Under the pieces are notes generated by a model. That model worked only from the letters and a program-made list of their open reading frames with translations. It ran no database searches and had not been told where the DNA came from. A stretch of 64,000 bases of DNA from Candidatus Bathyoplasma sp. NZ (GTDB lineage Bacteria > Bacillota_I > Bacilli_A > MAG-NZ): contig JABENI010000016.1 in the NCBI GenBank assembly GCA_013332095.1, positions 1-64,000 on the forward strand, given 5' to 3'. The position numbers and the translations under genes are program-made. Shown piece after piece: positions 55,590 through 63,644 of this stretch (position 1 is its first letter; the number at the start of each line of letters is the position of its first letter).

Positions 55590-56390
55590 CTAATCTATTA
55601 AAGTTTCGCCTTTTACAAAATCAAATACAGGTCCATCTACACATACATAAGTATCATCTATTTTACAATGCCCACATTTACCAACTCCGCATGACATTTT
55701 TCTTTCAAAAGAAACCCAAATTTTACTTTTAGGGATACCTCTTTTTAAGAATTCTAGTACTGTAAATTTCATCATTAAAGGTGATCCAACAACAATAACT
55801 TCGACTTCATCAATATCTTTTACTTTAAATTCAGAAATAAACTCAGTAACTAAACCCTCTTTATCATCCCATGTTTTAAGAGCGTTTGCTGAATCTACCG
55901 TAACAATAACATTAGCATTTTTCTTCCACTTTGCAATTGAATCTTTAAATAAAACATCTTTTGGAGATTTAAATCCTAATAATATATCAAATTTCTTAAC
56001 TTCATTTTTATTATCAGAAAAATAATTGACCAATTGTTTAACTGGAGCAAGCCCAGTACCACCTGTTACTACAATTAAGTGTTTGTTCTTGTATTGATTA
56101 ATATCGAAACCATTTCCATAAGGACCCCTTAAATACATATAATCTCCTTTATTAAGATTATATATTTCATCAGTTAGAGTTCCAACTTTACGAATAGTTA
56201 ATTCTACAAACCCGTCACCAAAATCACTGACTGAAATAGGAGCTTCACCAACTCTTGGAATTGATACTTGTAAAAATGTTCCTACCACAAGTGGCCCGTG
56301 ATATTCTACTATATAAGTTATATCTAAATCAGTTTGTGCATAGACATCTAATATTTTATGCTTTTTAGGTATTAATTCGTTATTTTCCAT
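55590..56390 (-). CDS. asrB: Anaerobic sulfite reductase subunit B (FAD/NAD and [2Fe-2S])
   Basis: 266 residues from ATG 56390 (AAGGTGGTAAAG upstream); a GTG three codons earlier is possible. FAD-binding barrel with PISVSDFGDGFVELTIRKVG, NAD-binding half with VVTGGTGLAPVKQLVNY, and a C-terminal cluster CGVGKCGHCKIDDTYVCVDG with the four-cysteine [2Fe-2S] pattern of dihydroorotate-dehydrogenase-electron-transfer-like proteins. It takes electrons from NADH and passes them to AsrA/AsrC. It overlaps asrA by 11 bp. Confidence 0.94.
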   Translation of the reverse strand: MENNELIPKKHKILDVYAQTDLDITYIVEYHGPLVVGTFLQVSIPRVGEAPISVSDFGDGFVELTIRKVGTLTDEIYNLNKGDYMYLRGPYGNGFDINQYKNKHLIVVTGGTGLAPVKQLVNYFSDNKNEVKKFDILLGFKSPKDVLFKDSIAKWKKNANVIVTVDSANALKTWDDKEGLVTEFISEFKVKDIDEVEVIVVGSPLMMKFTVLEFLKRGIPKSKIWVSFERKMSCGVGKCGHCKIDDTYVCVDGPVFDFVKGETLID

Positions 56391-57402
56391 CTTTACCACC
56401 TTCTTTTAAAACATTAGAAATTTTGTTGATTGTACTTGAAAATTTAATATATTGCGGGCATATATCATCACATCTAGAGCATCCAACACACATATTTTCA
56501 CCAAATCTTTTTTGATAATCATATATTTTGTGCATAGCCTTAAATCTCATTCTAGAAGCATTATCTTTTCTAAAATTATGTCCACCTGCCATAGTTGTAA
56601 AACCATCTATGTGGCAACTTGCCCAAGTTCTTCTTCTTTCTCCACTATTAGGATTATCGTCATAGTGTAAATCAGTAGTGTTAAAACACGTACAAGTAGA
56701 ACATGTAGTTGTACATCTACCACAAGCAATGCATCTTGCATTAAATTCATCCCACATTTCGTGGTTGAATATTTCTTTATTTATATCCGTAATATTTGGC
56801 ACATTCACAACATTAATATTTTTTTTAACAAATTTTGGTTTAAAATCTACCTCTTTGTATTTTGAAAGTAATTCAGTAAATTCTTTTGTATTAGAAGTAC
56901 AAAGTACTCCTTCATCAGAAATTCTAACTGCTAAATCGTATTTCTCTGTTTTATTTGATTTCATTGAAACACAGAAACAATTTTCAAATGATTCTTTACA
57001 TTCAATCATTATTATAGTAACTTTTTCTCTTAATCTTTTATAATAATAATCCTCAGTATCGCCATTTTTCAAGAAGATTGTATCTAACCTTCTTAAAGCA
57101 TTAATGTCACACGGTCTGATAAAGATAACTATTTTTTTATCATCTATATTAGCTTCTTTATAACCGTCTTCATTAAAATAAAACATAGTTTGAGTAATAG
57201 GAGTTATTATTTCTTTTGGTGAATAAGTAGACTTTTTATCGTATACAATTTCTTCTACTGCTTCAATTTCCTTATATAATATTAAATCCGTATCTGAAAA
57301 TCTACCTCTTGATTCAACTCTTTTAGGAGCGTAAACTTTATGATTCTTTGATAGTTCTTTTATTATGTCATTAAATTCTATATTTGATAGTTTAAATCCC
57401 AT
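56380..57402 (-). CDS. asrA: Anaerobic sulfite reductase subunit A
   Basis: 340 residues from ATG 57402 (GGAGGAAAATT upstream). A helical N-terminal part has IFIRPCDINALRRLD, typical of AsrA/HydB-like proteins. Two [4Fe-4S] groups lie at the C-terminal end: CIACGRCTTTCSTC and MCVGCSRCDDICPQY. The CxxCxxC...C patterns are intact. It shuttles electrons between AsrB and AsrC. It is first of asrABC, with a terminator between it and the upstream FNT gene at 57514, so it has its own promoter or reads through. Confidence 0.94.
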   Translation of the reverse strand: MGFKLSNIEFNDIIKELSKNHKVYAPKRVESRGRFSDTDLILYKEIEAVEEIVYDKKSTYSPKEIITPITQTMFYFNEDGYKEANIDDKKIVIFIRPCDINALRRLDTIFLKNGDTEDYYYKRLREKVTIIMIECKESFENCFCVSMKSNKTEKYDLAVRISDEGVLCTSNTKEFTELLSKYKEVDFKPKFVKKNINVVNVPNITDINKEIFNHEMWDEFNARCIACGRCTTTCSTCTCFNTTDLHYDDNPNSGERRRTWASCHIDGFTTMAGGHNFRKDNASRMRFKAMHKIYDYQKRFGENMCVGCSRCDDICPQYIKFSSTINKISNVLKEGGKDGK

Positions 57403-57513
57403 AATTTTCCTCCACATTAAAAACTATAGTTTATCCTTTATCTGTCTAAATCAAATCCCTTTATCTTGAGATTTGTCTTTTGTATATAACATATTACAAT
57501 ATCTTTTTTAACT

Positions 57514-57559
57514 AAAAATAATACAAAGTTCTATTTGATATCACTCTGTATTATTTTTA
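57514..57559 (-). terminator. Terminator after the FNT channel gene
   Basis: AAAAATAATACA and TGTATTATTTTT pair over 12 bp with a T-rich tail on the minus strand, directly past the stop codon of the channel gene. It separates the FNT gene from asrA partly or fully. Confidence 0.65.
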
Positions 57560-58333
57560 TTATACTACTTCTTCATCTTTTGTAACGTAATAATAAGCAA
57601 GCGCTACTGAACATCCGCCAACAATATTACCAAGTGTAACTAGTATTAAGTTATATGCAAAACCTGTTAATGAAACTCCAGAAGCAGCATCTCCTACAAA
57701 TAATCCCATACTAAGAAGAGACATATTTGCAATACTATGCTCAAGATCTATACCAATAAATGCGAATAAACATAAGAATATAAGAATAAGTTTCGCTACT
57801 TCATCTTTAGATTTAACACACATCCATACTGCTAAACAAACTAAAATATTACATAAAATACCTTTAACAAAAAGCGCTAATGGTGCCTCCGCCATTTTTC
57901 CTGCACTTGCACCAATTATAAACGTTTCTAAATCACCTTGGATTAGGCCTGTTTTGAATACTAAAAACGCTATAAAAACAGAACCTATTAAGTTACCTAA
58001 ATAACAAAATATCCAAACTCTAAAAACATCCATTGCACTAACTTTCTTTTTTAATATCCCTAATGTCATTACTAAGTTATTTCCTGTAAACAATTCACTA
58101 CCTGCAAAGATTACAAGTGTTAATGCAATACTAAAATTAAATGACATAATAAATTTTACATTAGGCGAACCCACTGCATTTAAAGGAGCCCCTAATGAAA
58201 ATATTAATATAACACCTATTCCTACAAAGAATCCCGCTAAAATTGATAACACAATATATTGACCCAAACTTTTTTTTACTTTTTCTGCTTTTTTAATAGC
58301 AGCATTTGATAAATTTTCTACTGTTTGTACCAT
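57560..58333 (-). CDS. FNT-family channel, probable hydrosulfide (HSC) channel
   Basis: 257 residues with six membrane helices and the FNT markers GSELFTGNNLVMTLG and GILCNILVCLAVWMCVKSKD, GIDLEHSIANMSLLSMG. FNT members carry formate, nitrite or hydrosulfide. In Clostridium difficile the member beside asrABC is a hydrosulfide channel (HSC). Placement just upstream of asrABC in the same direction makes export of the HS- made by AsrC the best guess. GGGAGGAAAG precedes the ATG. Formate or nitrite transport is the alternative. Confidence 0.88.
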   Translation of the reverse strand: MVQTVENLSNAAIKKAEKVKKSLGQYIVLSILAGFFVGIGVILIFSLGAPLNAVGSPNVKFIMSFNFSIALTLVIFAGSELFTGNNLVMTLGILKKKVSAMDVFRVWIFCYLGNLIGSVFIAFLVFKTGLIQGDLETFIIGASAGKMAEAPLALFVKGILCNILVCLAVWMCVKSKDEVAKLILIFLCLFAFIGIDLEHSIANMSLLSMGLFVGDAASGVSLTGFAYNLILVTLGNIVGGCSVALAYYYVTKDEEVV

Positions 58334-58352
58334 ATCTTTCCTCCCAATTACT

Positions 58353-58364
58353 ATGGTATACCAT
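58353..58364. promoter_or_regulatory. Palindrome and -10 box upstream of the FNT gene
   Basis: ATGGTATACCAT is a perfect 12-bp palindrome between a TATAAT box (58395-58390 on the minus strand) and the FNT ribosome site. No good -35 box is seen, which fits activator-dependent control. Confidence 0.45.
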
Positions 58365-58468
58365 GTTTTTTTATACGAATATACTTTATATTATAACATA
58401 TTTTTGTAAAAAAGGACTGAAAATTAATTTTTGAAAAAGTAAATACTTAACGGACACATAAAAAATTA

Positions 58469-58681
58469 TTAAGCACCTTGAGAACATCTATATTCTTGAG
58501 GTGTTTTCATTTTCAATCCTTTTGTAAATCTCTCTTGATTGTAATACTTGATATAATCATCTATTATTTTAAACAGATTTTTAACATTGTATAAATCAAA
58601 ATCTAAATATAATTCTTGTTTTATCCAGCCATTCAATGATTCAATTAATCCATTATCAACAGGTGTTCCCGCTCTTGACAT
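58469..58681 (-). pseudogene. C-terminal fragment of an IS3-family transposase
   Basis: 70 codons starting SMSRAGTPVDNGLIESLNGW and ending KGLKMKTPQEYR, the C-terminal end of an IS3 orfB with the last catalytic Glu. Its N-terminal part is replaced at 58684 by the end of another IS element. Beyond the stop lies an IS end, TGTCCGTTAAG, near 58447. Confidence 0.8.
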
Positions 58682-58683
58682 TG

Positions 58684-59760
58684 ACTGGAATAGTCCCTAT
58701 AAATTGTTAAACTTTCGTTCAATTTATAGGGACTATTCCAAGATCTTAAAATTGGAAATGTTGCTAAAAATTTAGATATTTCACCATCAATGCTTTCTAG
58801 ATGGATAAACGAATATGATGAAAATTACAAAGAGGCGTTTAGAGGAAACGGTAACTCTGCAATGATTGAGTTGGAAAATAAAGTTTTAAAAAGAAGAATA
58901 AATAAATTAGAAAATCAATTGAAAATTAAAGAAGAATTTGAAGCTTTTTCAAAAAAAAAAAATATAAAGTTCGCCTACTTTGCAAAACATTAAAAATTGC
59001 TAAATCAAGTTATTATGATTATCTAAATGTTAAAAAAATAGAGGAAAGAGATTTTATGAAAATGAAATATTCAAAGAATTGATAGAAAAAGTACGGATTG
59101 CCTCCAAAAAAAGTTATGGTTGTGTCAGGATAACTAAATCACTTAATAAATCAGGTTACATAGTAAATATTAAAAGGATTCGTAGATTAATGCGTGAACT
59201 TGGAATTTCTAGTTTTAATAGACGAAAAAGAAATGTTAGAGTTCGCGTTAAAAAAGCAACTATTGTTCATAATAATTTAGTAAATCAAAACTTCAAGACT
59301 CATTCAAAAACCCAAATTTAGTTTGGAGATATTACATATATTCCTACAAAAGAAGAATTTCTATATCTATCAACATTCGTTGATTTATATACAAGAAAAG
59401 TAACCGGATGGTGCGTGGACTATAATATGAAAGAGCATATCGTACTTGATGCGTTTAAAGATGCTGTTTCTAGAAATAAACACAATGTTGGAATGATAGT
59501 TCCTACTGACCAAGGAGCTCAATATACTTCTCATAAATTTCAAAAGTTGTTACTTGAAAAAAGATGTTTAAGTAGCATGAGCAGGAAAGGAAATCCTTAT
59601 GACAATGCAGTTATGGAATCTTTTTACAAAACTTTAAAAACAGGATTAGGAGATATATTCCCGTATGAAAATAGAAAAGTAGCTGAAAGGAGCGCGTTTG
59701 AGTACATAGAGTTTTTTTATAAATTGTTAAACTTTTCGTCCAGTTTATAGGGACCATTCC
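58684..59760 (+). mobile_element. Decayed IS3-family element inserted in the older fragment
   Basis: The left end is TGGAATAGTCCCTATAAATT, followed after 13 bp by an inverted copy of the same end (58718-58738), so the first 55 bp look like a collapsed mini-element. The right end is GGGACCATTCCA at 59749-59760. Plus-strand coding: orfA from about 58742 (N-terminus lost; DISPSMLSRWINEYDENYKE), then orfB with KKSYGCVRITKSLNKSGY, a TAG at 59322 in place of a Trp before FGDITYIPTKEEFLYLSTF, then PTDQGAQYTS and NPYDNAVMESFYKTLKT. The DDE residues survive but frameshifts and the stop make it inactive. Confidence 0.8.
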
Positions 59761-59761
59761 A

Positions 59762-59804
59762 AACATCTCTTTTTTCAGATGTCCATCTTATAGGTTTCAT
59801 TTTA
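59762..59804. repeat. Direct repeat copy 1, IS terminal sequence
   Basis: AACATCTCTTTTTTCAGATG, then CCATCTTATAGGTTTCATTT; the same 43 bases recur at 60284-60328 with one difference. It is the outer end of the small IS remnant below, so a second copy of that IS once stood here. Confidence 0.7.
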
Positions 59805-59807
59805 GAA

Positions 59808-59978
59808 GTTCGTAGGTTAAAGGTTACATGTGGTATTAATAATTTAAATGCTAGTAAAATTTTATTAGAAGGTTTATGGGTAAAAGAATCTGGATTTAAA
59901 ATAAATGATTTTGTAGAAGTCACTTTAAAAGACAAGGGTATATTAGAAATAAAAAAGGTAGAAGAGTCAGTAAAATGA
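59808..59978 (+). pseudogene. SymE-like toxin remnant
   Basis: About 56 codons without a start: EVRRLKVTCGINNLNASKIL, LEGLWVKESGFKINDFVEVT, LKDKGILEIKKVEESVK and TGA. The L.G.WL..AGF..G..V.V....G.L.I pattern is that of SymE (AbrB-fold RNA endonuclease of type I toxin-antitoxin loci). Its 5' end abuts an IS end and its stop lies inside another IS end. Confidence 0.55.
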
Positions 59979-60328
59979 AATCTATGTAAGGGCATTTTGA
60001 AAAAAAGATTATTACTTAGAAATGCAATGTCTGCATTCAGCAGGTGTTGCATTTTTTAATGCAGTTTGTGGTCTTTCATTTCTAAAAATTTTAGGGGGCG
60101 TCTTTCCATTTAAAGATTCAGCGATAACTAAAGCTTTAAATTCATCTGTATATATAATAGATTTTTCCGAAACTTTTAAAACATATTCATTCTTACTCAA
60201 AATCTCTATGTCATTTAATGAAAATTTAATTCTACTCATATTATCAACCCCATTGATTTTATTATATAAGAAAAATCTATAAGATAACATCTCTTTTTTC
60301 AGATGACCATCTTATAGGTTTCATTTTA
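59975..60328 (-). mobile_element. Internally deleted IS3-type element (orfA head joined to orfB tail)
   Basis: Imperfect inverted ends start TAAAATGAAA on both sides. Inside, the minus strand encodes SRIKFSLNDIEILSKNEYVL and YTDEFKALVIAESLNGKTPP (orfA helix-turn-helix, from 60242) fused in frame to NERPQTALKNATPAECRH, the orfB C-terminus. About 800-900 bp of a full element are missing. It is a MITE-like derivative. Confidence 0.65.
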
Positions 60329-60377
60329 ATTATATTATGTTCTTTTTTATTAACTATTTATCAATAGCCTTAAAAAA

Positions 60378-60530
60378 TCACTTAGAGTCTTTTTCATATT
60401 TTGAACATTTTTCAATAATCATTTCGTTTCTAGTTAGTTCTTCAAATAATTCTTTTTTATCAAATTCATCAGCATTTTCTATGGTATCTTTTAAACAACT
60501 TGAATTTTCAATTGCCATGAATTTAATCAT
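60378..60530 (-). CDS. 50-residue unknown protein
   Basis: MIKFMAIENSSCLKDTIENA then EFDKKELFEELTRNEMIIEK, with AAAGAG upstream. Acidic and helical, no family recognised. It may be a fragment, because the frame is open further upstream without a good start. The gap 60600-60960 shows no gene. Confidence 0.3.
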   Translation of the reverse strand: MIKFMAIENSSCLKDTIENADEFDKKELFEELTRNEMIIEKCSKYEKDSK

Positions 60531-60970
60531 AATTAACTCTTTAATAGTAAACAAAACATATCCCCCATTTTTTATGATGCATAATTAGTGTGCTGAGTTA
60601 TAAGTCCATTAAATAAAAATACAAATTAGTTATTGTTATAATTAATACAGTTTTATTCAAAATAATCAACTTCTCTAATCAATATTACATCAGAATTATA
60701 ACAAAAAAGTAATTTTTTGTAAAATAAAGAGGCAATTATATTCATACTTTTAACAAAAATAATTATTTCATTATAATCTTAGAAATTTTCTATGCATTAT
60801 ATTATACTGTAATACAAACAACAAGATAGCAAATACTAAAGTTAGAATGATACCTGCCCTACTATGACAATTAAAAAACTTATTACGTTCTAACTGATAT
60901 TCAGATACTAGAATTGCTAATACTTCTTAGGGGTAATTTAATTATTTTTTTCTCTTTCATATCATTCACA

Positions 60971-61046
60971 CTAAACGAACATCTTTCTTAACAAATCTTT
61001 TTTGAACAACTTAAGGTTTTGAAGTTTATTTTCTAGCGCAAGATTA
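60971..61046 (-). pseudogene. C-terminal relic of HsdS
   Basis: ALENKLQNLKLFKKDLLRKM then FV and TAG, the conserved C-terminal helix of type I specificity subunits (compare the intact HsdS spacer helix in this window). Upstream frames are broken. Confidence 0.55.
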
Positions 61047-61188
61047 GCCTGATGTTTTATCTTGAAAATTTATCCTGAATGATTCGGACATAGTTTTTTT
61101 AGATAACTATGATTGATTGTTGGAGTAATAAACCCTAGCAAGTAAAAAGAGATGAATAAATTCGCCTTTTTTTATGCTTCAAAATAAT

Positions 61189-61456
61189 TAATAAATCTTC
61201 ATATCATTTTCAAGAGATGTCTCTATTCCATGGATTTTTAAACTATCATTCTCTTTTATGTCAATTAATTGTTGAAATAAATTTTTCTTGATTTTTATAT
61301 CATTTAATTTAGAATCGTTTAATAATTCTTGGAAGGGTTACAATATATTAGACCATCCTTAACTTGACATGTTAAAATCCTAATTTCACATTCTTTATCA
61401 GTATTTTTAATAATACTAGGGATTTTATTTCTTACTAACTTAGTATATACTTTCAT
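61189..61456 (-). pseudogene. Relic of a MazG-like NTP pyrophosphohydrolase-related protein
   Basis: ATG 61456 opens MKVYTKLVRNKIPSIIKNTD and ECEIRILTCQVKDG, the typical start of small phosphoribosyl-ATP-pyrophosphatase-like proteins. After CNPSK the frame shifts to ELLNDSKLNDIKIKKNLFQQ and ends DMKIY. The catalytic EExxE helices are not recognisable, so it is decayed or divergent. Confidence 0.45.
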
Positions 61457-61466
61457 ATTTATACCT

Positions 61467-61625
61467 CTACATCATTAAATTTAAATAATACTTCATAACT
61501 AAATCATTATCATTTGCATATGATAAATCCATTACTTCTTTACCACTATCTGGTAATACTTCAATTAAGTTTAAATTTCTCTCTTTTAATCTTTCAATAA
61601 CTGTTATTAAGAAAATTATTTTACT
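61467..61625 (-). pseudogene. Unidentified C-terminal ORF fragment
   Basis: About 50 codons read IERLKERNLNLIEVLPDSGK and YANDNDLVMKYYLNLMM, with a stop 11 bp before the MazG-like relic. No start and no recognised family. Confidence 0.25.
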
Positions 61626-61696
61626 TTAGATGAAAATAAAATCCATAGTTACACTTTTGGAATCAATTAAAATATATGAAATTATTGTAAACATAA

Positions 61697-61721
61697 AAAA
61701 ACACCCTAAGAAGGATGTTTT
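61697..61721 (-). terminator. Terminator of the Abi gene
   Basis: AAAACA.CC pairs with GG.TGTTTT with one mismatch, followed by TTTTTTT on the minus strand, about 40 bp past the Abi stop. Confidence 0.65.
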
Positions 61722-61759
61722 CCAATAAGATATTTATTGGTTCATTATATTATATGCAA

Positions 61760-62707
61760 TTATATAGAAATATTGCGCAAAATAGAAATATCTTCTAATT
61801 TTTTTAGTCCTAAATCTGCTCTGATTTTTTCAAAAGTAGGCTCTAGAATGTTTTTGAGCATGTATTCTTTTAAAATTTTTACGTCTTTTTCAAATTTTGT
61901 AAGCATTTCATTATGCTTTTCTGGAGTTAGAAAATATTTTAAGTAAATAACACTATGAAAAATTGAGTAGTTTTTCATTTTTTTATAAGATTTTGGAAAC
62001 TCTTCTAAAATGTCGAGTTTGTTAGGTGGATGTTCTTTTTTTAAAAAATAAGTTCTTTCGCCATGTGCGCTCGCATTTCTCACCATTCTTAACCAATCTA
62101 GAGTTGCTCTTAACTCCTTTTGAGAATAATTTTTATTTGAAGTCACTCCATATCGAGTTGCTATTTCTTTTGAAATTTGTATCGGGCATTCAGCTAAAAA
62201 TTTAATTAAATCATAAAATCTAATTGCTTTAAAAACAATCCATAATGGTATATCCCCTATATCATCAACTTTATTTCTATAATGAATTACATATTGATTT
62301 TTTGAATCTTTCAGTGCTGTTTTCACATTATTTATAAAATTGTCAATATTTCTACAATAAAGTGTGGAATCATCCCATTTTTTATCTTTAGCATCTAAGT
62401 ACGATGAAAATAAGTTAGAAAAGATTGCTCTGATATTATCTTCAACTAATGTTATATAATAAAACATATTCATACGAAGGTCCCTATCAAATTGGTACAA
62501 TTTATGTAATGCATCTATGTTTGTGTTAGGTATATATATATGATTACCATCTCTATCTTTATTTTGAACAAATGGTGTTTTATAACCATTTATAAGATTA
62601 AAGTATCCAATATTTTCTAGGATTAAGGGTGAGTTTGGTCCACAAGTTATTTTTTTTGTTTCTCGTAGGTACATAATTTGATTTTCAATTGACTTATAGG
62701 TTTTCAT
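61760..62707 (-). CDS. Abi_2-family abortive infection protein (AbiD/F type)
   Basis: 315 residues, the family's usual length. The N-terminus has ENIGYFNLINGYKTPFVQNK, the Abi_2 start, then LYQFDRDLRMNMFYYITLVE, the helix pair of the family, and residues about 213-218 read RNASAH in VRNASAHGERTYF, the RNxxxH HEPN ribonuclease motif. These proteins stop phage growth, presumably by RNA cleavage. A structured leader RNA lies directly upstream, as known for abiF loci. AAAGGGAG precedes the ATG. Confidence 0.9.
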   Translation of the reverse strand: MKTYKSIENQIMYLRETKKITCGPNSPLILENIGYFNLINGYKTPFVQNKDRDGNHIYIPNTNIDALHKLYQFDRDLRMNMFYYITLVEDNIRAIFSNLFSSYLDAKDKKWDDSTLYCRNIDNFINNVKTALKDSKNQYVIHYRNKVDDIGDIPLWIVFKAIRFYDLIKFLAECPIQISKEIATRYGVTSNKNYSQKELRATLDWLRMVRNASAHGERTYFLKKEHPPNKLDILEEFPKSYKKMKNYSIFHSVIYLKYFLTPEKHNEMLTKFEKDVKILKEYMLKNILEPTFEKIRADLGLKKLEDISILRNISI

Positions 62708-62725
62708 ACTAATCTCCCTTTAAAT

Positions 62726-62786
62726 TAAAAAACCTTGCCTGCAAGAGACAAGATTTTTCCCACTTGCATGAAATGGGTTCTTAACT
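62726..62786 (-). ncRNA. Small structured RNA upstream of the Abi gene, candidate abiF motif RNA
   Basis: The predicted transcript starts near 62786. Hairpin 1 is CCCA...TGGG (62777-62759); hairpin 2 is a 9-bp stem AATCTTGTC / GGCAAGGTT (62755-62731), followed by TTTTTT. The loop region GCAAG of hairpin 1 is complementary to CTTGC in the loop of hairpin 2, allowing a pseudoknot. The abiF RNA motif is known to precede abiF/Abi_2 genes; family membership here is inferred from context and needs a covariance search. Confidence 0.6.
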
Positions 62787-62792
62787 AATTAT

Positions 62793-62821
62793 AGTTTAGC
62801 ATCATATAAAACTGATGTCAA
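62793..62821 (-). promoter_or_regulatory. Promoter of the Abi leader RNA
   Basis: TTGACA (62821-62816) and TAAACT (62798-62793) on the minus strand with 17 bp between. Confidence 0.65.
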
Positions 62822-63259
62822 CAATTTTGTAGATTTAATATTGCAATTTACATTTATACTAGCTTGTTAGTATTGCTCTTGCTAATACGATTTTAGATGT
62901 TATGATAATAGTGCACAGACAAAATTACTCACTCTACTTAATTGTATGAACTATTAACTTTGGTTGCCACTAGCAACTGCGATTTTTTAAAACGAGGGCA
63001 GATACTTCTTCGTGCGTGTATTGCTGGATATCTTTATTAATATATCTACTAAATATTAAGTGTATGGATTAAATCAACTATAGTTGTGAATTAATTATGA
63101 CAGCACATAATCTTATAATAAATTCATTGTAATCAGTTGATATATCAGAATTCCTTATAAAATTTAATAATACTTGTGCTATAGAAATCTACTTCTATCA
63201 GTGCGAGAGTTTGTTACTTACAAACCTCCATTGAAATATGAAATTGAGGAGGCTGAACT
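62822..63259. other. Gap without a clear gene
   Basis: A hairpin GTTGC/GCAAC near 62960 is followed by a T-run on the plus strand, so a short plus-strand RNA may end there. No coding sequence is convincing. Confidence 0.3.
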
Positions 63260-63370
63260 ATGTTTGAAATTATTAAAATTTTAAAATTAAAAGATAAAAG
63301 TTTAACAAAATTTTTTGTTTATGCTGTAGTATGCAGTTTTGTATTTGTACTTAATATGACAATTTGGTAA
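63260..63370 (+). CDS. 36-residue basic-then-hydrophobic peptide
   Basis: ATG 63260 with GAGGAGG 8 bp upstream encodes MFEIIKILKLKDKSLTKFFV followed by YAVVCSFVFVLNMTIW, a charged start and one membrane helix. It could be a small membrane peptide or type I toxin. It converges with a minus-strand ORF, overlapping its end by 20 bp. Confidence 0.4.
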   Translation: MFEIIKILKLKDKSLTKFFVYAVVCSFVFVLNMTIW

Positions 63371-63644
63371 ACAATAAGAAATCATTTTCTTTTTTATCTA
63401 TGTTATTTTCTTTATAAATTTTAAGAATATCTTTTAGAAAACCTGCTACTTCAATATCTCCTTTAAAAACTAATGTAATATTATTGGAATGATATGTTTG
63501 CTTGTTTTCACTACTTATAATATACATTGGTATATCTGTGTCAAAAGCTTAATTCTTGGATACCTCCATCTCACTATCTGCATAATAATTTAATAATCTA
63601 GTAATAATCATAGCATGATAATTATATTCTTCTTTATTAGCCAT
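63351..63644 (-). pseudogene. Unknown small gene with in-frame TAA
   Basis: ATG 63644 (GGAGGG upstream) reads MANKEEYNYHAMIITRLLNY, then MEVSKN, a TAA at codon 32, and continues in the same frame as TDIPMYIISSENKQTYHSNN, ITLVFKGDIEVAGFLKDILK to a TAA at 63351. One nonsense mutation in a 97-codon gene is the simplest reading; two coupled genes is the alternative. Confidence 0.4.

Noticed and set aside
60337-60588. Plus-strand 83-codon ORF
   Set aside because: Hydrophobic shadow of a better minus-strand frame with a ribosome site.
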